NCBI RefSeq assembly: GCF_963678635.1
Contig: NC_087062.1
Location: 9,654,670 to 9,718,669, forward strand
DNA length: 64,000 bases
Direction: 5' to 3'
DNA from: Symsagittifera roscoffensis
Taxonomy: Eukaryota > Xenacoelomorpha > Acoela > Convolutidae
The notes beneath the pieces were generated by a model that was not told the origin of the DNA, ran no database searches, and saw only the letters and a program-made list of their open reading frames with translations. Positions 8,792 through 20,321 of the stretch are shown here, one piece after another. The position numbers and the translations under genes were made by a program. Position 1 is the first letter of the stretch; each line of letters starts with the position of its first letter.

Positions 8792-11700
8792 ATGTTTGCG
8801 AGGGAAAACGAAAGCTGTGTGTGTCGAATCTGCAACAATATATTCCTGAATGCGCGCATGTTGCCCTGTGGTCACTCCTTCTGTGGCCCCTCCGGAAGAC
8901 AAGGCAACGGGTCTTTTTACTCTATTAGAGCACAAACCAAATTGCTCGGTCCGAACTTCGCGACTCAAGTTGCGACCGAATTAGGACTTTCTTGAGTCGT
9001 GCAAATTCGCAACATGAGTCGCGCAGGGACGCAAAAAAACTTTAAAAATCAGCCCATATGAGGGAGGCTATTGAAATAGTTTAAAAATTATAGAATCTTT
9101 AGAAAATTAACACAAAAAAAATTGTTTTCTTCAAAAACATGAAAAAGACTTCATCATTGGAACTCGAAACAAAATATGATATCCATAAAACTTTATGATT
9201 ATCACATTTATTTCTCTCGATTTCTTAGCATTTGGTTTTCTTTAAGCTGACGCTCCTGTTTCAGATCTGCAAAATTGCAAAAAAAAATTTGAATTTGGCC
9301 AAAATGACTGCATTTTTTCTGAACCAGCAATTGTTTCAATTTTTTTTGGCTTGTTGGATAATTTCAGCTGAAATTATTGGTACAAATGTAAAAATACCCG
9401 GTAAGGTTCGTCTCCTCCTACCGACTGTCTGGGCAAGCATCTCCAAGAGTGCAAAGAGAGGGGATCCTTCGTATGTCCCAGAGATGACTGCAAATCGGCC
9501 ATAGCCGAGCCCAATGAAAAGAGCACCGACTTCCCCTTCAACTATCCCCTCTATGCTCGGGCTGAAGTGAGTTGTAACACTATTTTAGTTTTAAGAGAAA
9601 TTTTAAGTGGGCAATTGTGTGCCGAGGGGGGGGGGGGGGGTGTTGGGGCGACCGCCTCCTTAATTCTGGTTGCCACTTTTTTCAAAGGTTCCCCCTTTGT
9701 TATAGTTTTATAGTTTTACGACAACCATTTTTTGGCTGGCCAGCTTCAAAATGTTTGTAAAGGCGCTTTTGGAGCCTATATAACTTAATTTTACGGGGAG
9801 CGCGCGACAAAAAAACGCAAAATTTTGGTAAAATTTTTTGAAAAGTGCTGAAAAGTGGCATACAAATAAAAAGTTTCCCTAATGGTTTTAATTCCATGCA
9901 ACAGTTGCATTGGTGAAAACTTTGGAGAGAAGCTTTGTTTGTTAACAAGGCGGCATGAAAAATAGTAATGTTGTTATATCTATTGGTGATTCGCAGTGAA
10001 CTTTAAAAAAAAAAAGTTAGTTTGTGTTTGGTCAAAAGCATAAGCTTGTCGTTACTATTTATATTCGTCTGATCAGTTTTTCCATCAAAATATCGCTCAA
10101 CATTTGTTTGGACTACAAAGATGCGATTAGGATATTGGTAAGACGTTCACTTTAAGATCCTAAGATTGAGGATTCGATCCCCAACCTTGGAAAGAACAGT
10201 TTGTGAGTATGACTTCTCACTTGACATCTAGCTTCAGGACTACCACAGCAAGACTGGTACCACGTGAAAATTCTAGACGCAAAAAACGATACTGAGCAGC
10301 AAAAACCGAGATTCGCTCACCAAAAAAACTCAGTCTGGAATGTGGGTAAATAGGTGGAACGGACTACGCTTAGTCAGGTTGTACAGCTTTTCATAGATCC
10401 TCTGCGACTCCCATAGTTATTATGAAGAATTAGTTGATTCTGAATCTTGTTCATATTTGTTTAATCCTGAAACAAACAGAGAAATATTTGAGATAGAAAG
10501 CGGTTGAACTTCAATCGAAACTTAGTTTTTATGCCATTTGAGAGTTATGTCACTTAGGGAAATCCCGTTCTTGAGAAGGATGTAAGCGAAGTTGTCTTTT
10601 CTCCTGTGAATAAATGCCCTTAAGCTCAGAAAAAATCACAAAAGTAACTCTAGCACACAACTTTCTGAGCAAAAAACAGACTTCCGAAGCAGATGCAATT
10701 TTGCTACAGAATTTATACTAAGCAGCAGTAATGACGTCGAGTTAACCTAAGGGCGCGAAAAATTGTAAGTCTGCGCCTGGGCAGGCTGCTGTGTTTTGCT
10801 GAATATGAAAAAAAATTAGAACTTCAGCAAAACCTCCGATAAGGCCTTGAACCAGTGCTGATCTATAAATGGAAGCCGTGCTGATCTATCAGTTCTGCGA
10901 TAGTCACCCCTGATTTTTGATGTTGCTGTTATGCTACAGTATTGTCACAGATCTCTGTTTAATGTAAACTTAGTGAATCAGTTCCGGTAAACATTAAAAA
11001 ACTGTTCTACTTAAACAGTTCTGCTAAAACATTACAAAACGAATCCAGTATTAGCAGTGGCGTTTGCAAAAGCTTTTCTGGGGGGCTGTTTCTCGAAAAA
11101 CTTTGAAAATTTTGTTTACTCTGTAAGTTTCCAGCTTAATCTTGCTTCAGAATTATCTACTCGATGATTCGCACCGTTTGACTCCCAACTGTAATACGCT
11201 AACGCGGTAGAGAAATAAGGGTTCTACTTAACAATCCCCCCTATGGTATCCGCTAAAAAAGTCTCCACCCCTATAAATAAATACAGTAAATTAGCACTAG
11301 AGCTTGTATTGAGACTTGTTCGACTAGCATAATAGCTTGGATACCTGAAAATGGATCGACTAACATGTTCTACTTTTTATTCCCCCCTAAATTCTTACTT
11401 TTCCAGTTTTGTAGTATTCAATGAATGAATGCAGATAACAAAACACTGGTCGCACTGGTTCGTTTGGTTAACAGTTTCGATCATTTTAATTTTCAGACAA
11501 TTTCTAACAAGGCCGAATTTTGAGCAGATGTTAAAAAATATCAATTTTTTTGTTGTATCTATTTTTTATGTTTCTCTTTTGGTCTGGGTAAAACTTCATT
11601 TCAAATTACTTTGAATAGTTTTCCAAATGATTATTGTTCTTAGCTAATTCGGCTTATTTATAAGCCGACCTAAGTTATGATCAAACTATTTTGAGAAATT

Positions 11701-14700
11701 TGATTGCGAATACTAGCCAGTCAAACTCAAGCAAAATAGTTTCAATTGAGGATATTTGATTTTTGGGCTGAATAAATAAAAAGACCCGAAATGCATATTT
11801 TATACAGATTTTTTTCCAGAATTAATACATGTTTGGGGAGGGCATTCTAAGGTAGGTCACTTAGGGGGGGAGGGGGATTGTACGGTTGATCCTTATTTTG
11901 ATCAGGGACGGATTTAGGGGGGTGGGGTGGCGGGGGTTGGGCGCTTTTTCTTTAGGGATTCGATCACCTCACCAACCAAAGGGCCCTTCTTTTGGTATAT
12001 TTTGTTACATCCATTTTTTGCCGGCCAACCCTAAAATTTTTCTTAATGCGCCTTGGGCGCCAATATATAGTCACTTTGAAGGGGAGCGCGCGCCGAAAAA
12101 ACGCATTTTTTGGTCAAGATTCTCCAAAAGTGCCTATAAAAAGGTTTTTTTTTTACTTTTTTTTCAAAAAAATTGCCTGAGGCTGAAAAAATTTGGTCAC
12201 AACTTGGTTTTTATAGTGTTCTGGGAGAACTTTTAAAATCAATTTGGTCGACCTAAAAAATGTCGACAAAATTTATGAAGGATTTTTGAAAATCCACCCC
12301 CTTCCCCCTCGAGAAAATGCTAGACTCGCTCCTCCTGGCCACAAGATGTACTTGAGAGTGAAAAGCAAGCAGGAGGAGGAGGAAGAGGATTGATCGAGAG
12401 GGTTTGGTGACAACGGTGCCTAATTAGTAAAGAGGTGTTGTCCCTCCCTTAAAGCGCTTGTTGTATTTTAGCAAATGAAAGCGGTACTTCGAAGACAGGG
12501 GAAGGAAGAGGAACCGAATAGCCCAATCAAGTGTCTAAATCACAACCAACTGAGGACCTACTACTGTATGAAAGATAGAGAAGCCCTCTGCAATAAATGC
12601 CGCTTGAGCACAGATCATAACTCCCATGCCGATAACAAAGGAACCATCATCACAATTGAAGAAACTCGACAACGTCAAGTAAATTATAATTTTCCGCAGC
12701 GCAAGAGTGAAATTGCTGACAAAAAGCAAAGCGAGCAGGCTTAAAACATAAAAATAAGACCTACAAACTTGGGATTATTCCAGGAATTTTAATTTTTGCA
12801 TCTTATTTTAGCGTATTTTTGACAACAAAAAAAAACATGAAAAGTTTTTTGAAAAATTTTTACATGATTTCTTTTTTGATTTTTTTTGTTGTCGATTATT
12901 TTTTTGACAAAAAATTGTTGTCAAAAATGTTTATTCAACTCTGCTTCTTTCATTGCTAAACAAACAAAAACCAGCATTACAAGGCCAAACTGAGAACTGG
13001 ATACGCTCACCATTTGGTGTGTATACATCAATGGAATCCAGACAAAATTCTTTAACCACGTTGAAATTTTGTCGGCACAATCAAACGAAACACACGATTA
13101 GAGAGCGTTTTTGCGAAACTCGTGTATCATTTAAAAAATAAGCAGAGTGGCCTCGTAATTATCTTATTTGGCACAAAAATATATATATACATGTTCTATT
13201 TTTTTTTGTGGTAGGAACTTTCTGTACCGTTTAAGTGATTCTAGTTTTCAAAAAATGATTTCCGGTTGCTGTACAAGTAGCACAGAATGTTTGGACCATA
13301 TTCAAAAAAGTAGAAAAATTTTTTTTTCAATCAAGCGTCGGTTTTTTTAGTTGCTGCGATTCGAGAAAGGAAATAAAAAAAGAATAACAAATACAAAAAA
13401 TGAATTAATTTTTAAAAAAGTTTAAATTGTTTTAGAAAATTTTTGTTGCCAATTAAGCACTAAGTAAAACATTCGAAACTAGTGTTCTTTATATGAAAAC
13501 CATGTTTTTTAAGCTAACTGTCTAAAAAAGGAAATTTAAATATAACGAGCGTTACTCGATCGCGTTACTTGGTCGAAATTAGACTAAATCGCACAAAAAA
13601 TTCAAACCAGCTTTTCTCGACACTGAGACACATTTTTGAGAATTTTATTAATTTCGTTCAAATCACGAATGGAAACTTTAACTTGATATATCAATCGAAC
13701 CATTCGGATTATTATTTGTGCTACCTGACAAAAAAAATCTGAGCCACACCCAAATACAAGTTTATCCTCATTTTCGATAGTCAGAACAACTACCTGAAAG
13801 TGTTTTTTACTCACTTTTCGGAAGTCTACAGATATCAGAAGCGGAGACAATAAGACAACGCTGAGAGGATTGTTGATCTCGGGTTGAATAATACTGCCCG
13901 GCTTCTACAGACTAAAATACTCTTCATACAATTAGACAGGTGAAGATCCCGCGTTTTTCAAGGTTTTAGCGGAATTTCAAAAAATTCAAAATGTCAACTT
14001 TTCATCGGTTGACGAAAATGATTTTTCAGCACACATTAAAGACCCTTTTAAGCAGGAATTTTTTGAAAAAACAGTTCAAAAAAAATTTGAGCTTTTTTGT
14101 AAACTTTTTGACCAAAAAATGCGGTTTTTTGGCGCGCGCGATCCCCTTCAAAATTAGTACTTAATGATGCCGAAGGTGCTGGTAGAAGAATTTTAGAAAA
14201 GCCGAAGAAAATGGATGTCATAAAATTTTACCAAAGAAGGATCTTTCGGTTGGTGAGGGGATAGAATCCCTGAGAGAGGGGGAGTCTGCCCCCTCTTTAA
14301 TCCGCACCTGCAATTAGATACACTAAATATATGAAACAAATGTTCTGATAATTTTCCATTTTCCACATGCCAATCAAAACATTTCCAATTCTGAAACTTG
14401 TGTAAAGGTTTAAATCAACTTATTTGCTTTTAGGATCTTTAAAATTCTTCTGAGACTTTTCTAAGCGAGCTTCTATCTCGAACAAAAATATGATCAAAAT
14501 TAATTTAAAAAAGCCGAGTAAAATATAGTTTTTTTTTCCAAACCTAATGTGTGTGGAACTTAAGGCCATATTCACTTAAACAGCTGATGTTGTTGTTCCT
14601 ACCATTTCAAAAATGGGGAGGAATTTTGTATTCGGGTGTGTTTTAGTTTTTTTTGTTTTCAATGCAAAATCAGCTATCAAAAGTTATCTTCGGAGAGAGT

Positions 14701-16359
14701 TGAGTGTTATATCATTTTAAATCCCTTTCAGTCGTGATTCGTGATGATGATTTGAATTTTTGATTTTTCGTTTAAATTCGAGCGAGTAAAGCGAGCGAGC
14801 ACGCTTATTTACGCTTCATTTAGTCCGTTTACATTAAGTTATTTATGCCTTTTTTCAAATAGGATAAAATTTGGAAGTTTGTAATGCCATTTTGGAATTA
14901 AAGAACTTCAAAAATTCAAAAAAAAAATCCAAAAAGAAGAACAAATTTTTCGCATTTTTCTAAAAATTTTGTTATGATTTTTTTTAATTATGATTTTCTT
15001 AAAAAACTGTTGTGCTGTTGCCTATGTTACTATGACTGTCGGGTATGCCTAAATGATAGTTTTAGGTCAGGTTCTTTTGTCACACCAAGCAGAAAAAAAC
15101 TACCCTTATTTGAAAAAAAAATTCTCACTAGTTTTTGATAGACAGACTTCACTGTAACCGGCCATCCTTGTTCTTATATGGAATTGATTCATAAAATAAA
15201 CGGAGCTCACATTTATTGTTTCGAGTTGATTGCCTTCTGCTCGCATATAAAATAAGACTGTGAATATTTTGAAAAAAAAGATGTCCTGTTTGTAGGTTGA
15301 CGTAAAAACTGGAGTAGAATATGTCGAGAGCGAGTCTAACTGTACACTGAGGAGGCTGGAAAAGATGACATTTCACCTGCTGCAGTTCCAAAACCAGTTC
15401 CAGAATCTCCTCTTGGTCGAAGAGCAGGCGTCCAGCTCAATCTACGAAGTAAGTAGTAGTGACAAAAGACCTCCTAAATTCCAAACCTTCCTTTCAAAAA
15501 AATTTCAAAACCTTTACTTCAGGCTGTAACATGCAAGACAGCAATGCGAGGTTAGACCTAAAAGATTCATTTTCACGAGATGCGGCGCTAGCTTTCTTAC
15601 AAAAAAAGTTAGGCTTTTTTTAGATATATTTGCAGATCTTTCAAAATAACTCTAGTTTGCTCAAAATTTCTTTCAAGCTTGCAAATTTTTGATACACTCT
15701 GACACTGTGTCAAAAATTTTGCAAAGTTTTGAAGTAAATTGTGAGTTTTCCTACCCCAATAGGCGCGGCCAAAAAAATTTCTGTGTTGTTTGTGAAAAAT
15801 GGATAGGATTCAGAAGTGGAATTATTTTATTTTTAGCGCTGTCGTGGCGTGAACATTTTTTGATTTTGATATGGCTTTTTTTGGTCATATTTTCATATTT
15901 CAAGGTGAAAAAAAAATTAGAGGTTTTCAGCAAGTTCGAAAAAGTACGACCAATAAATTGTTTAAGAGTCATTTTTAGTGCTGATATCATGAAAAAAAAA
16001 CCTCAATCCACTCTTTGGCAATCGATTGAAAAAAAAACATTTTTGAATGAATGTTATTTAAAACCTCCTTCGAAAATTATATCAAAAGTTATAGCCTTAA
16101 TAGAGCCAAAGAGTATGACTAGCAATTATACTTTTCCTGTAAAACATCCAACCTTTACTGTTTTCAAAAACTGTTTAAGGACGATCACAGCTTTCGAGTT
16201 TCGACCTTCAAGGAAGATTTCACTCAGAAGGCGAACAGATATGAAGACATGAAGACAAAGTTTGTTCAGGACATCAAGGGACTCCTTGATGACATCATGA
16301 CGGAGTACGCTGTGTTAAAAGAAGCCATGGAGTTAGCGAATAAACCACCCGATAATTGA
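8792..16359 (+). CDS. TRIM-like protein (RING, B-box, coiled coil), five exons
   Basis: Proposed exons: 8792-8882, 9406-9566, 12472-12678, 15296-15448 and 16180-16359 (TGA stop). Together they give about 263 residues with phases that all agree. Exon 1 begins the RING (CRIC ... CGHSF). Exon 2 completes it (CLGKHLQEC ... CPRDDC) and ends with a DFPFNYPLYARAE tail at a GTGAGT donor. Exon 3 is a good B-box: C-x2-H-x7-C-x2-D-x4-C-x2-C-x5-H-x2-H, acceptor TATTTTAG, donor GTAAAT. Exon 4 is heptad-rich (LRRLEKMTFHLLQFQNQF), acceptor TTGTAG, donor GTAAGT. Exon 5 is helical and Lys/Glu/Asp-rich. TRIM proteins are usually RING E3 ubiquitin ligases that dimerise through the coiled coil. No C-terminal substrate domain follows. 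Intron 1 uses a weak donor, GTGGCC. An extra coiled-coil exon in the 2.6 kb third intron cannot be excluded. Confidence 0.72.
8949..9030. repeat. short inverted-repeat element in intron 1
   Basis: 17-bp arms at 8959-8975 and 9007-9023 match at 16 of 17 positions (CGCGACTCAAGTTGCGA against its complement). They share the GACTCA-T-TTCG theme with the inverted-repeat element at 50.3 kb. Probably a tiny MITE inserted in the intron of the TRIM-like gene. Confidence 0.5.
9625..9870 (+). mobile_element. diverged hAT-like MITE fragment
   Basis: Contains the body shared with the other copies: a G-rich start, a CCATTTTTTGGC block, AAAGGCGC and the GGGGAGCGCGCG core followed by an A-run. Terminal repeats are not intact and the limits are approximate. 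Lies in intron 2 of the TRIM-like gene. Confidence 0.5.
10118..10200 (+). repeat. tRNA-derived SINE-type promoter head
   Basis: A-box-like TAGGATATTGG at 10128-10138 and B-box GATTCGATCC at 10171-10180, 32 bases apart as in tRNA genes. A T-arm with one mismatch can form, but no acceptor stem closes, so this is not a functional tRNA gene. It most likely marks the start of a SINE whose body extends to about 10.3 kb. Confidence 0.5.
11420..11797 (+). repeat. dispersed repeat (family C), copy 1
   Basis: Resembles 30830-31187 over its length. Shared blocks are GCAGA-AACAAAACA at the start, TTTGAGCAGATG, ACTTTGAATAGTTT, and an end of GAATAAATAAAAAGACCC. No coding potential. Lies in intron 2 of the TRIM-like gene. 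Class unknown. Confidence 0.55.
11903..12337 (+). mobile_element. hAT-like MITE
   Basis: Starts CAGGGACGGATTTAGG and ends in a degraded match to the complementary end. Internal GGGGAGCGCGCGC core and TTTTTTGGTCAA block as in the other copies. About 435 bp; target duplication not visible. Lies just upstream of the B-box exon. Confidence 0.65.
12679..13936. other. third intron of TRIM-like gene, left part
   Basis: AT-rich sequence with long A and T runs; no clear exon or repeat. Small frames at 13168-13350 and 13602-13850 are not convincing. Confidence 0.45.
13937..14310 (-). mobile_element. hAT-like MITE with intact target duplication
   Basis: 374 bp, flanked on both sides by the 8-bp sequence CAATTAGA (13929-13936 and 14311-14318). 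Ends read CAGGTGAAGATCC and GGATTAAAG...; the right end TTTAATCCGCACCTG is the recognisable terminal repeat. The body holds the GGCGCGCGCGATCCCC core in reverse orientation. An 8-bp duplication with CAGG-type ends is the hAT signature. Confidence 0.8.
14319..15295. other. third intron of TRIM-like gene, right part
   Basis: AT-rich, nothing recognised. Ends at the TTGTAG acceptor of the coiled-coil exon. Confidence 0.45.
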
Positions 16360-16477
16360 GTGAACTGAAAACGGATGTCCAAAAATTACTACAACTTCTT
16401 GAATCACATAGCTATTTTGAGCGCAGTCTGCCTGATGATACATTTTTTGATAATTTATTCTAACCGCTGGTCAATTT

Positions 16478-16516
16478 TTTAGCTGGCTGATAATGATAAG
16501 TAATCAGCCAGCTAAA
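16478..16516. promoter_or_regulatory. perfect 14-bp stem-loop after the TRIM-like stop codon
   Basis: TTTAGCTGGCTGAT at 16478-16491 is the exact complement of 16503-16516, with an 11-base loop. It lies about 120 bases after the TGA, likely in the 3' UTR. It may be an RNA structure or a short MITE remnant; role unknown. Confidence 0.5.
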
Positions 16517-16984
16517 TGCAAAATGAAAATTCTGCTGAATGCCCTCGTGTCTGCAGCCCAATTGAGTGGCCGAAATTTGTTTCACTTTTTTAAATTTAGC
16601 TTTGCGTCAATATGAGAAGCTTTTATATGCAGAAGAAAGTTTCTTATCCACGACTAGGGTGCAAGTTTTTTATCGAGTTTTTTCACTGCATACAGTATCA
16701 AAAAACATCAAAAGGCTTTACTAAACTTTTTGTGCCTACACGAGGTAGACACAAAATTAATTTTGTCTTTGTTTTGATGGTTTATGGTTCGATGTCTTAG
16801 AGTTTTTCATTGAATTTTCTCAATCTGAAACATGTTTTTTTGCATGATTGGGCGATGAAAAGTTATTTCTTGATACTTACTTTCAGATATTTACTCAATA
16901 CACAAAAAATGACAGCTTCTTTTTAGAAAAACACTCATTTTCATTCATTCTCAAATAATCAGATAACTCTGTTAGAAACGTTTT

Positions 16985-17235
16985 TAGTTATCTTTTTTGA
17001 AACGACGTTAGCCTTCCAGGGAAACCGTCAAACATTCTCGCAATTAAAGCTCACATAGTATCAACCATAAAAAATGTTATTGAAATAACCGATGATTACT
17101 GTGCTACAGCGAAATCAAATGTGATATTTGCACAAAATTTGAAAATCCAACAAACAACTAGAAATAGGAAAGTTTGCAATTTTGCCTTCTTTGAAAAAAT
17201 CTGTCATCATTCAAAAGTCTAACGTCAAGTAAGTA
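16985..17235 (+). pseudogene. decayed exon-like segment, copy 1a
   Basis: Resembles 17680-17965. A shared peptide theme (GNRQTF-QLKL, then PM-TVL) is readable, but here it is broken by stops. It precedes a CAAGTAAGT donor-like site. No family recognised; may be remnants of duplicated exons. Confidence 0.35.
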
Positions 17236-17679
17236 AAAATCAAAATGTTCTCAAAATATTACAACTTTTTAAGTTTTGACTTGAATGTTGAAGTAAGTAA
17301 GAAAATATTCCAGAAAAACTTAACAATTCAAATGTTAAAATACAACTTTTATTACAAAATCGAATATCTAAGAACTTTTTTTCTAAGGAAAAATTTATTA
17401 ATTTGATTTCAAAATGAACTTTAGAAGATTTTTCAGCTTTTACGCTTTTTAAAAATAATTTTAAAAATCATTCGAAACTCAATTTTTAACAGATGATTAT
17501 GCACTCAATTGAAATTCAGTGAACGCAGCCTTAATCTTTCTGCTTTTTGAATTGACTGAAGACTGTTTTTGCTGAAGGTGAACAATGTTGAAAAATGATT
17601 ATAGTTTTCTCCTATGTAGTATTGATTTAAATTAATTATGAGTGTTAGAAAAATATATGATAGAATAGAGGGAGTTTCT

Positions 17680-17965
17680 TCAGGTTTTGAGTTATCTTGT
17701 TTTTGAGATCTTTTATCGCGAAACGATGTTAGCTTACGAGGGAATCCGCCAAACATTTGCACAATTAAAGCTCAAAAACTATCAACCTAGAGAATTGTTT
17801 TCAAAACAACCGATGACTACTGTGCTAACCAAACCAAATCCGACCAGAAATGTTAACGCAAAACCTCAAAATCCAACAAAAAACTGAAATGGAGAAATTT
17901 GGAGTTGCAGAAAGTTTTTGAAAAAGTCTGGAATCATAGGAAATTCTTAAATCAGGTAAACAAAA
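17680..17965 (+). pseudogene. decayed exon-like segment, copy 1b
   Basis: Open from 17687 to 17887 (66 codons), with the theme GIRQTFAQLKL then PMTTVLTKP. Its relation to copy 1a at both DNA and peptide level suggests a coding origin. It is repeated exactly in the second tandem unit (19432-19632). No known domain. Confidence 0.35.
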
Positions 17966-18132
17966 TTGAAAATCTTAAATATTTTTTTCAAGAAATTGAA
18001 ATTTGATTCAGAATTTGAAATTCGTAGAAAAAGTTCCAGAAAATGATTTAATTCCAAAATAAAAAATACAATTGTGACCTCAATATAATGTGGCAAAAAT
18101 CTCCACCCTTCAAGACAAAATCTGACACTTGT

Positions 18133-18581
18133 TGTAAACGTGGGGGAATTCACAATATCTCTAGGCCGAACTTGCTCGCTTTTTCACGCCACCGCAATGT
18201 GTTCCCCTTTTGTACTAAGGTCAGCGGGGTAACCGATTCCCAGTACTGTTCACAATCCCAAAAGGATTAATTTGGTGGTTGGCTGCTCTGTACTGTACTT
18301 TGCTGCTCGCCCCGTGATTCGTGCTCTTCCGACTGTATCTCACCCGTCAATCAATAATCGATCGCAACAAAAATTCCAATAATAAGAATGAATTAACAAA
18401 GGAATATAACCAAATACAGAGTAGCCTAAAATTGGCTGAAATACAAATTAACCATTCAATTAAAGAAAGGGGTTCGCGATTACTATTATTTAAACCAACT
18501 GCCTCCTGCAGTTCAATTAACACCTCACTACAAACTAACGTCCTCCTCGAGAAATTCTTTCAATAACAATCGTCCAACAAC
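18133..18581 (-). repeat. truncated LTR piece inside tandem unit 1
   Basis: First 449 bp, in plus-strand reading, of the LTR of the element at 19878-27616. It is preceded by the same CTTGT target sequence and cut at the duplication junction. Confidence 0.85.
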
Positions 18582-18587
18582 AATCGA

Positions 18588-20321
18588 CATGATTGGGTGA
18601 TGAAAAGTTATTTCTTGATACTTACTTTCAGATATTTACTCAATACACAAAAAATGACAGCTTCTTTTTAGAAAAACACTCATTTTCATTCATTCTCAAA
18701 TAATCAGATAACTCTGTTAGAAACGTTTTTAGTTATCTTTTTTGAAACGACGTTAGCCTTCCAGGGAAACCGTCAAACATTCTCGCAATTAAAGCTCACA
18801 TAGTATCAACCATAAAAAAAGTTATTGAAATAACCGATGATTACTGTGCTACAGCGAAATTAAATGTGATATTTGCACAAAATTTGAAAATCCAACAAAC
18901 AACTAGAAATAGGAAAGTTTGCAATTTTGCCTTCTTTGAAAAAATCTGTCATCATTCAAAAGTCTAACGTCAAAAAAGTAAAAATCAAAATGTTCTCAAA
19001 ATATTACAACATTTTAAGTTTTGACTTGAATGTTGAAGTAAGTAAGAAAATATTCCAGAAAAACTTAACAATTCAAATGTTAAAATACAACTTTTATTAC
19101 AAAATCGAATATCTAAGAACTTTTTTTCTAAGGAAAAATTTATTAATTTGATTTCAAAATGAACTTTAGAAGATTTTTTAGCTTTTACGCTTTTTAAAAA
19201 TAATTTTAAAAATCATTCGAAACTCAATTTTTAACAGATGATTATGCACTCAATTGAAATTCAGTGAACGCAGCCTTAATCTTTCTGCTTTTTGAATTGA
19301 CTGAAGACTGTTTTTGCTGAAGGTGAACAATGTTGAAAAATGATTATAGTTTTCTCCTATGTAGTATTGATTTAAATTAATTATGAGTGTTAGAAAAATA
19401 TATGATAGAATAGAGGGAGTTTCTTCAGGTTTTGAGTTATCTTGTTTTTGAGATCTTTTATCGCGAAACGATGTTAGCTTACGAGGGAATCCGCCAAACA
19501 TTTGCACAATTAAAGCTCAAAAACTATCAACCTAGAGAATTGTTTTCAAAACAACCGATGACTACTGTGCTAACCAAACCAAATCCGACCAGAAATGTTA
19601 ACGCAAAACCTCAAAATCCAACAAAAAACTGAAATGGAGAAATTTGGAGTTGCAGAAAGTTTTTGAAAAAGTCTGGAATCATAGGAAATTCTTAAATCAG
19701 GTAAACAAAATTGAAAATCTTAAATATTTTTTTCAAGAAATTGAAATTTGATTCAGAATTTGAAATTCGTAGAAAAAGTTCCAGAAAATGATTTAATTCC
19801 AAAATAAAAAATACAATTGTGACCTCAATATAATGTGGCAAAAATCTCCACCCTTCAAGACAAAATCTGACACTTGTTGTAAACGTGGGGGAATTCACAA
19901 TATCTCTAGGCCGAACTTGCTCGCTTTTTCACGCCACCGCAATGTGTTCCCCTTTTGTACTAAGCGGGGTAACCGATTCCCAGTACTGTTCACAATCCCA
20001 AAAGGATTAATTTGGTGGTTGGCTGCTCTGTACTGTACTTTGCTGCTCGCCCCGTGGTTCGTGCTCTTCCGACTGTATCTCACCCGTCAATCAATAATCG
20101 ATCGCAACAAAAATTCCAATAATAAGAATGAATTAACAAAGGAATATAACCAAATACAGAGTAGCCTAAAATTGGCTGAAATACAAATTAATCATTCAAT
20201 TAAAGAAAGGGGTTTGCGATTACTATTATTTAAACCAACTGCCTCCTGCAGTTCAATTAACACCTCACTACAAACTAACGTCCTCCTCGAGAAATTCTTT
20301 CAATAACAATCGTCCAACAAC
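18588..20321 (+). repeat. tandem duplication, unit 2
   Basis: Second unit of the 1.74 kb duplication. Includes exon-like copies at about 18730-18980 and 19425-19710 and runs into the complete left LTR of the retroelement. Confidence 0.85.
19873..19877. other. target site duplication (left)
   Basis: CTTGT directly before the LTR; repeated at 27617-27621 directly after the right LTR. Confidence 0.85.

Larger units (their letters stand above)
16843..18581 (+). repeat. tandem duplication, unit 1
   Basis: 1,739 bp, nearly identical to 18588-20321 and separated from it by six bases. It contains non-coding or decayed sequence and, at its right end, the first 449 bp of the left LTR of the 19878-27616 element. 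Small differences between the units include a 5-bp deletion (GTCAG) in unit 2. The duplication therefore happened after the LTR element inserted, or it is an assembly duplication of two alleles. Confidence 0.85.

Noticed and set aside
11886-12236. 116-codon frame
   Set aside because: Falls entirely within a hAT-like MITE; no coding function expected.
15689-16252. 187-codon plus-strand frame
   Set aside because: It lies in an intron and runs through the last TRIM-like exon in another frame. Phe/Lys/Ile-rich composition is typical of AT-rich chance frames.
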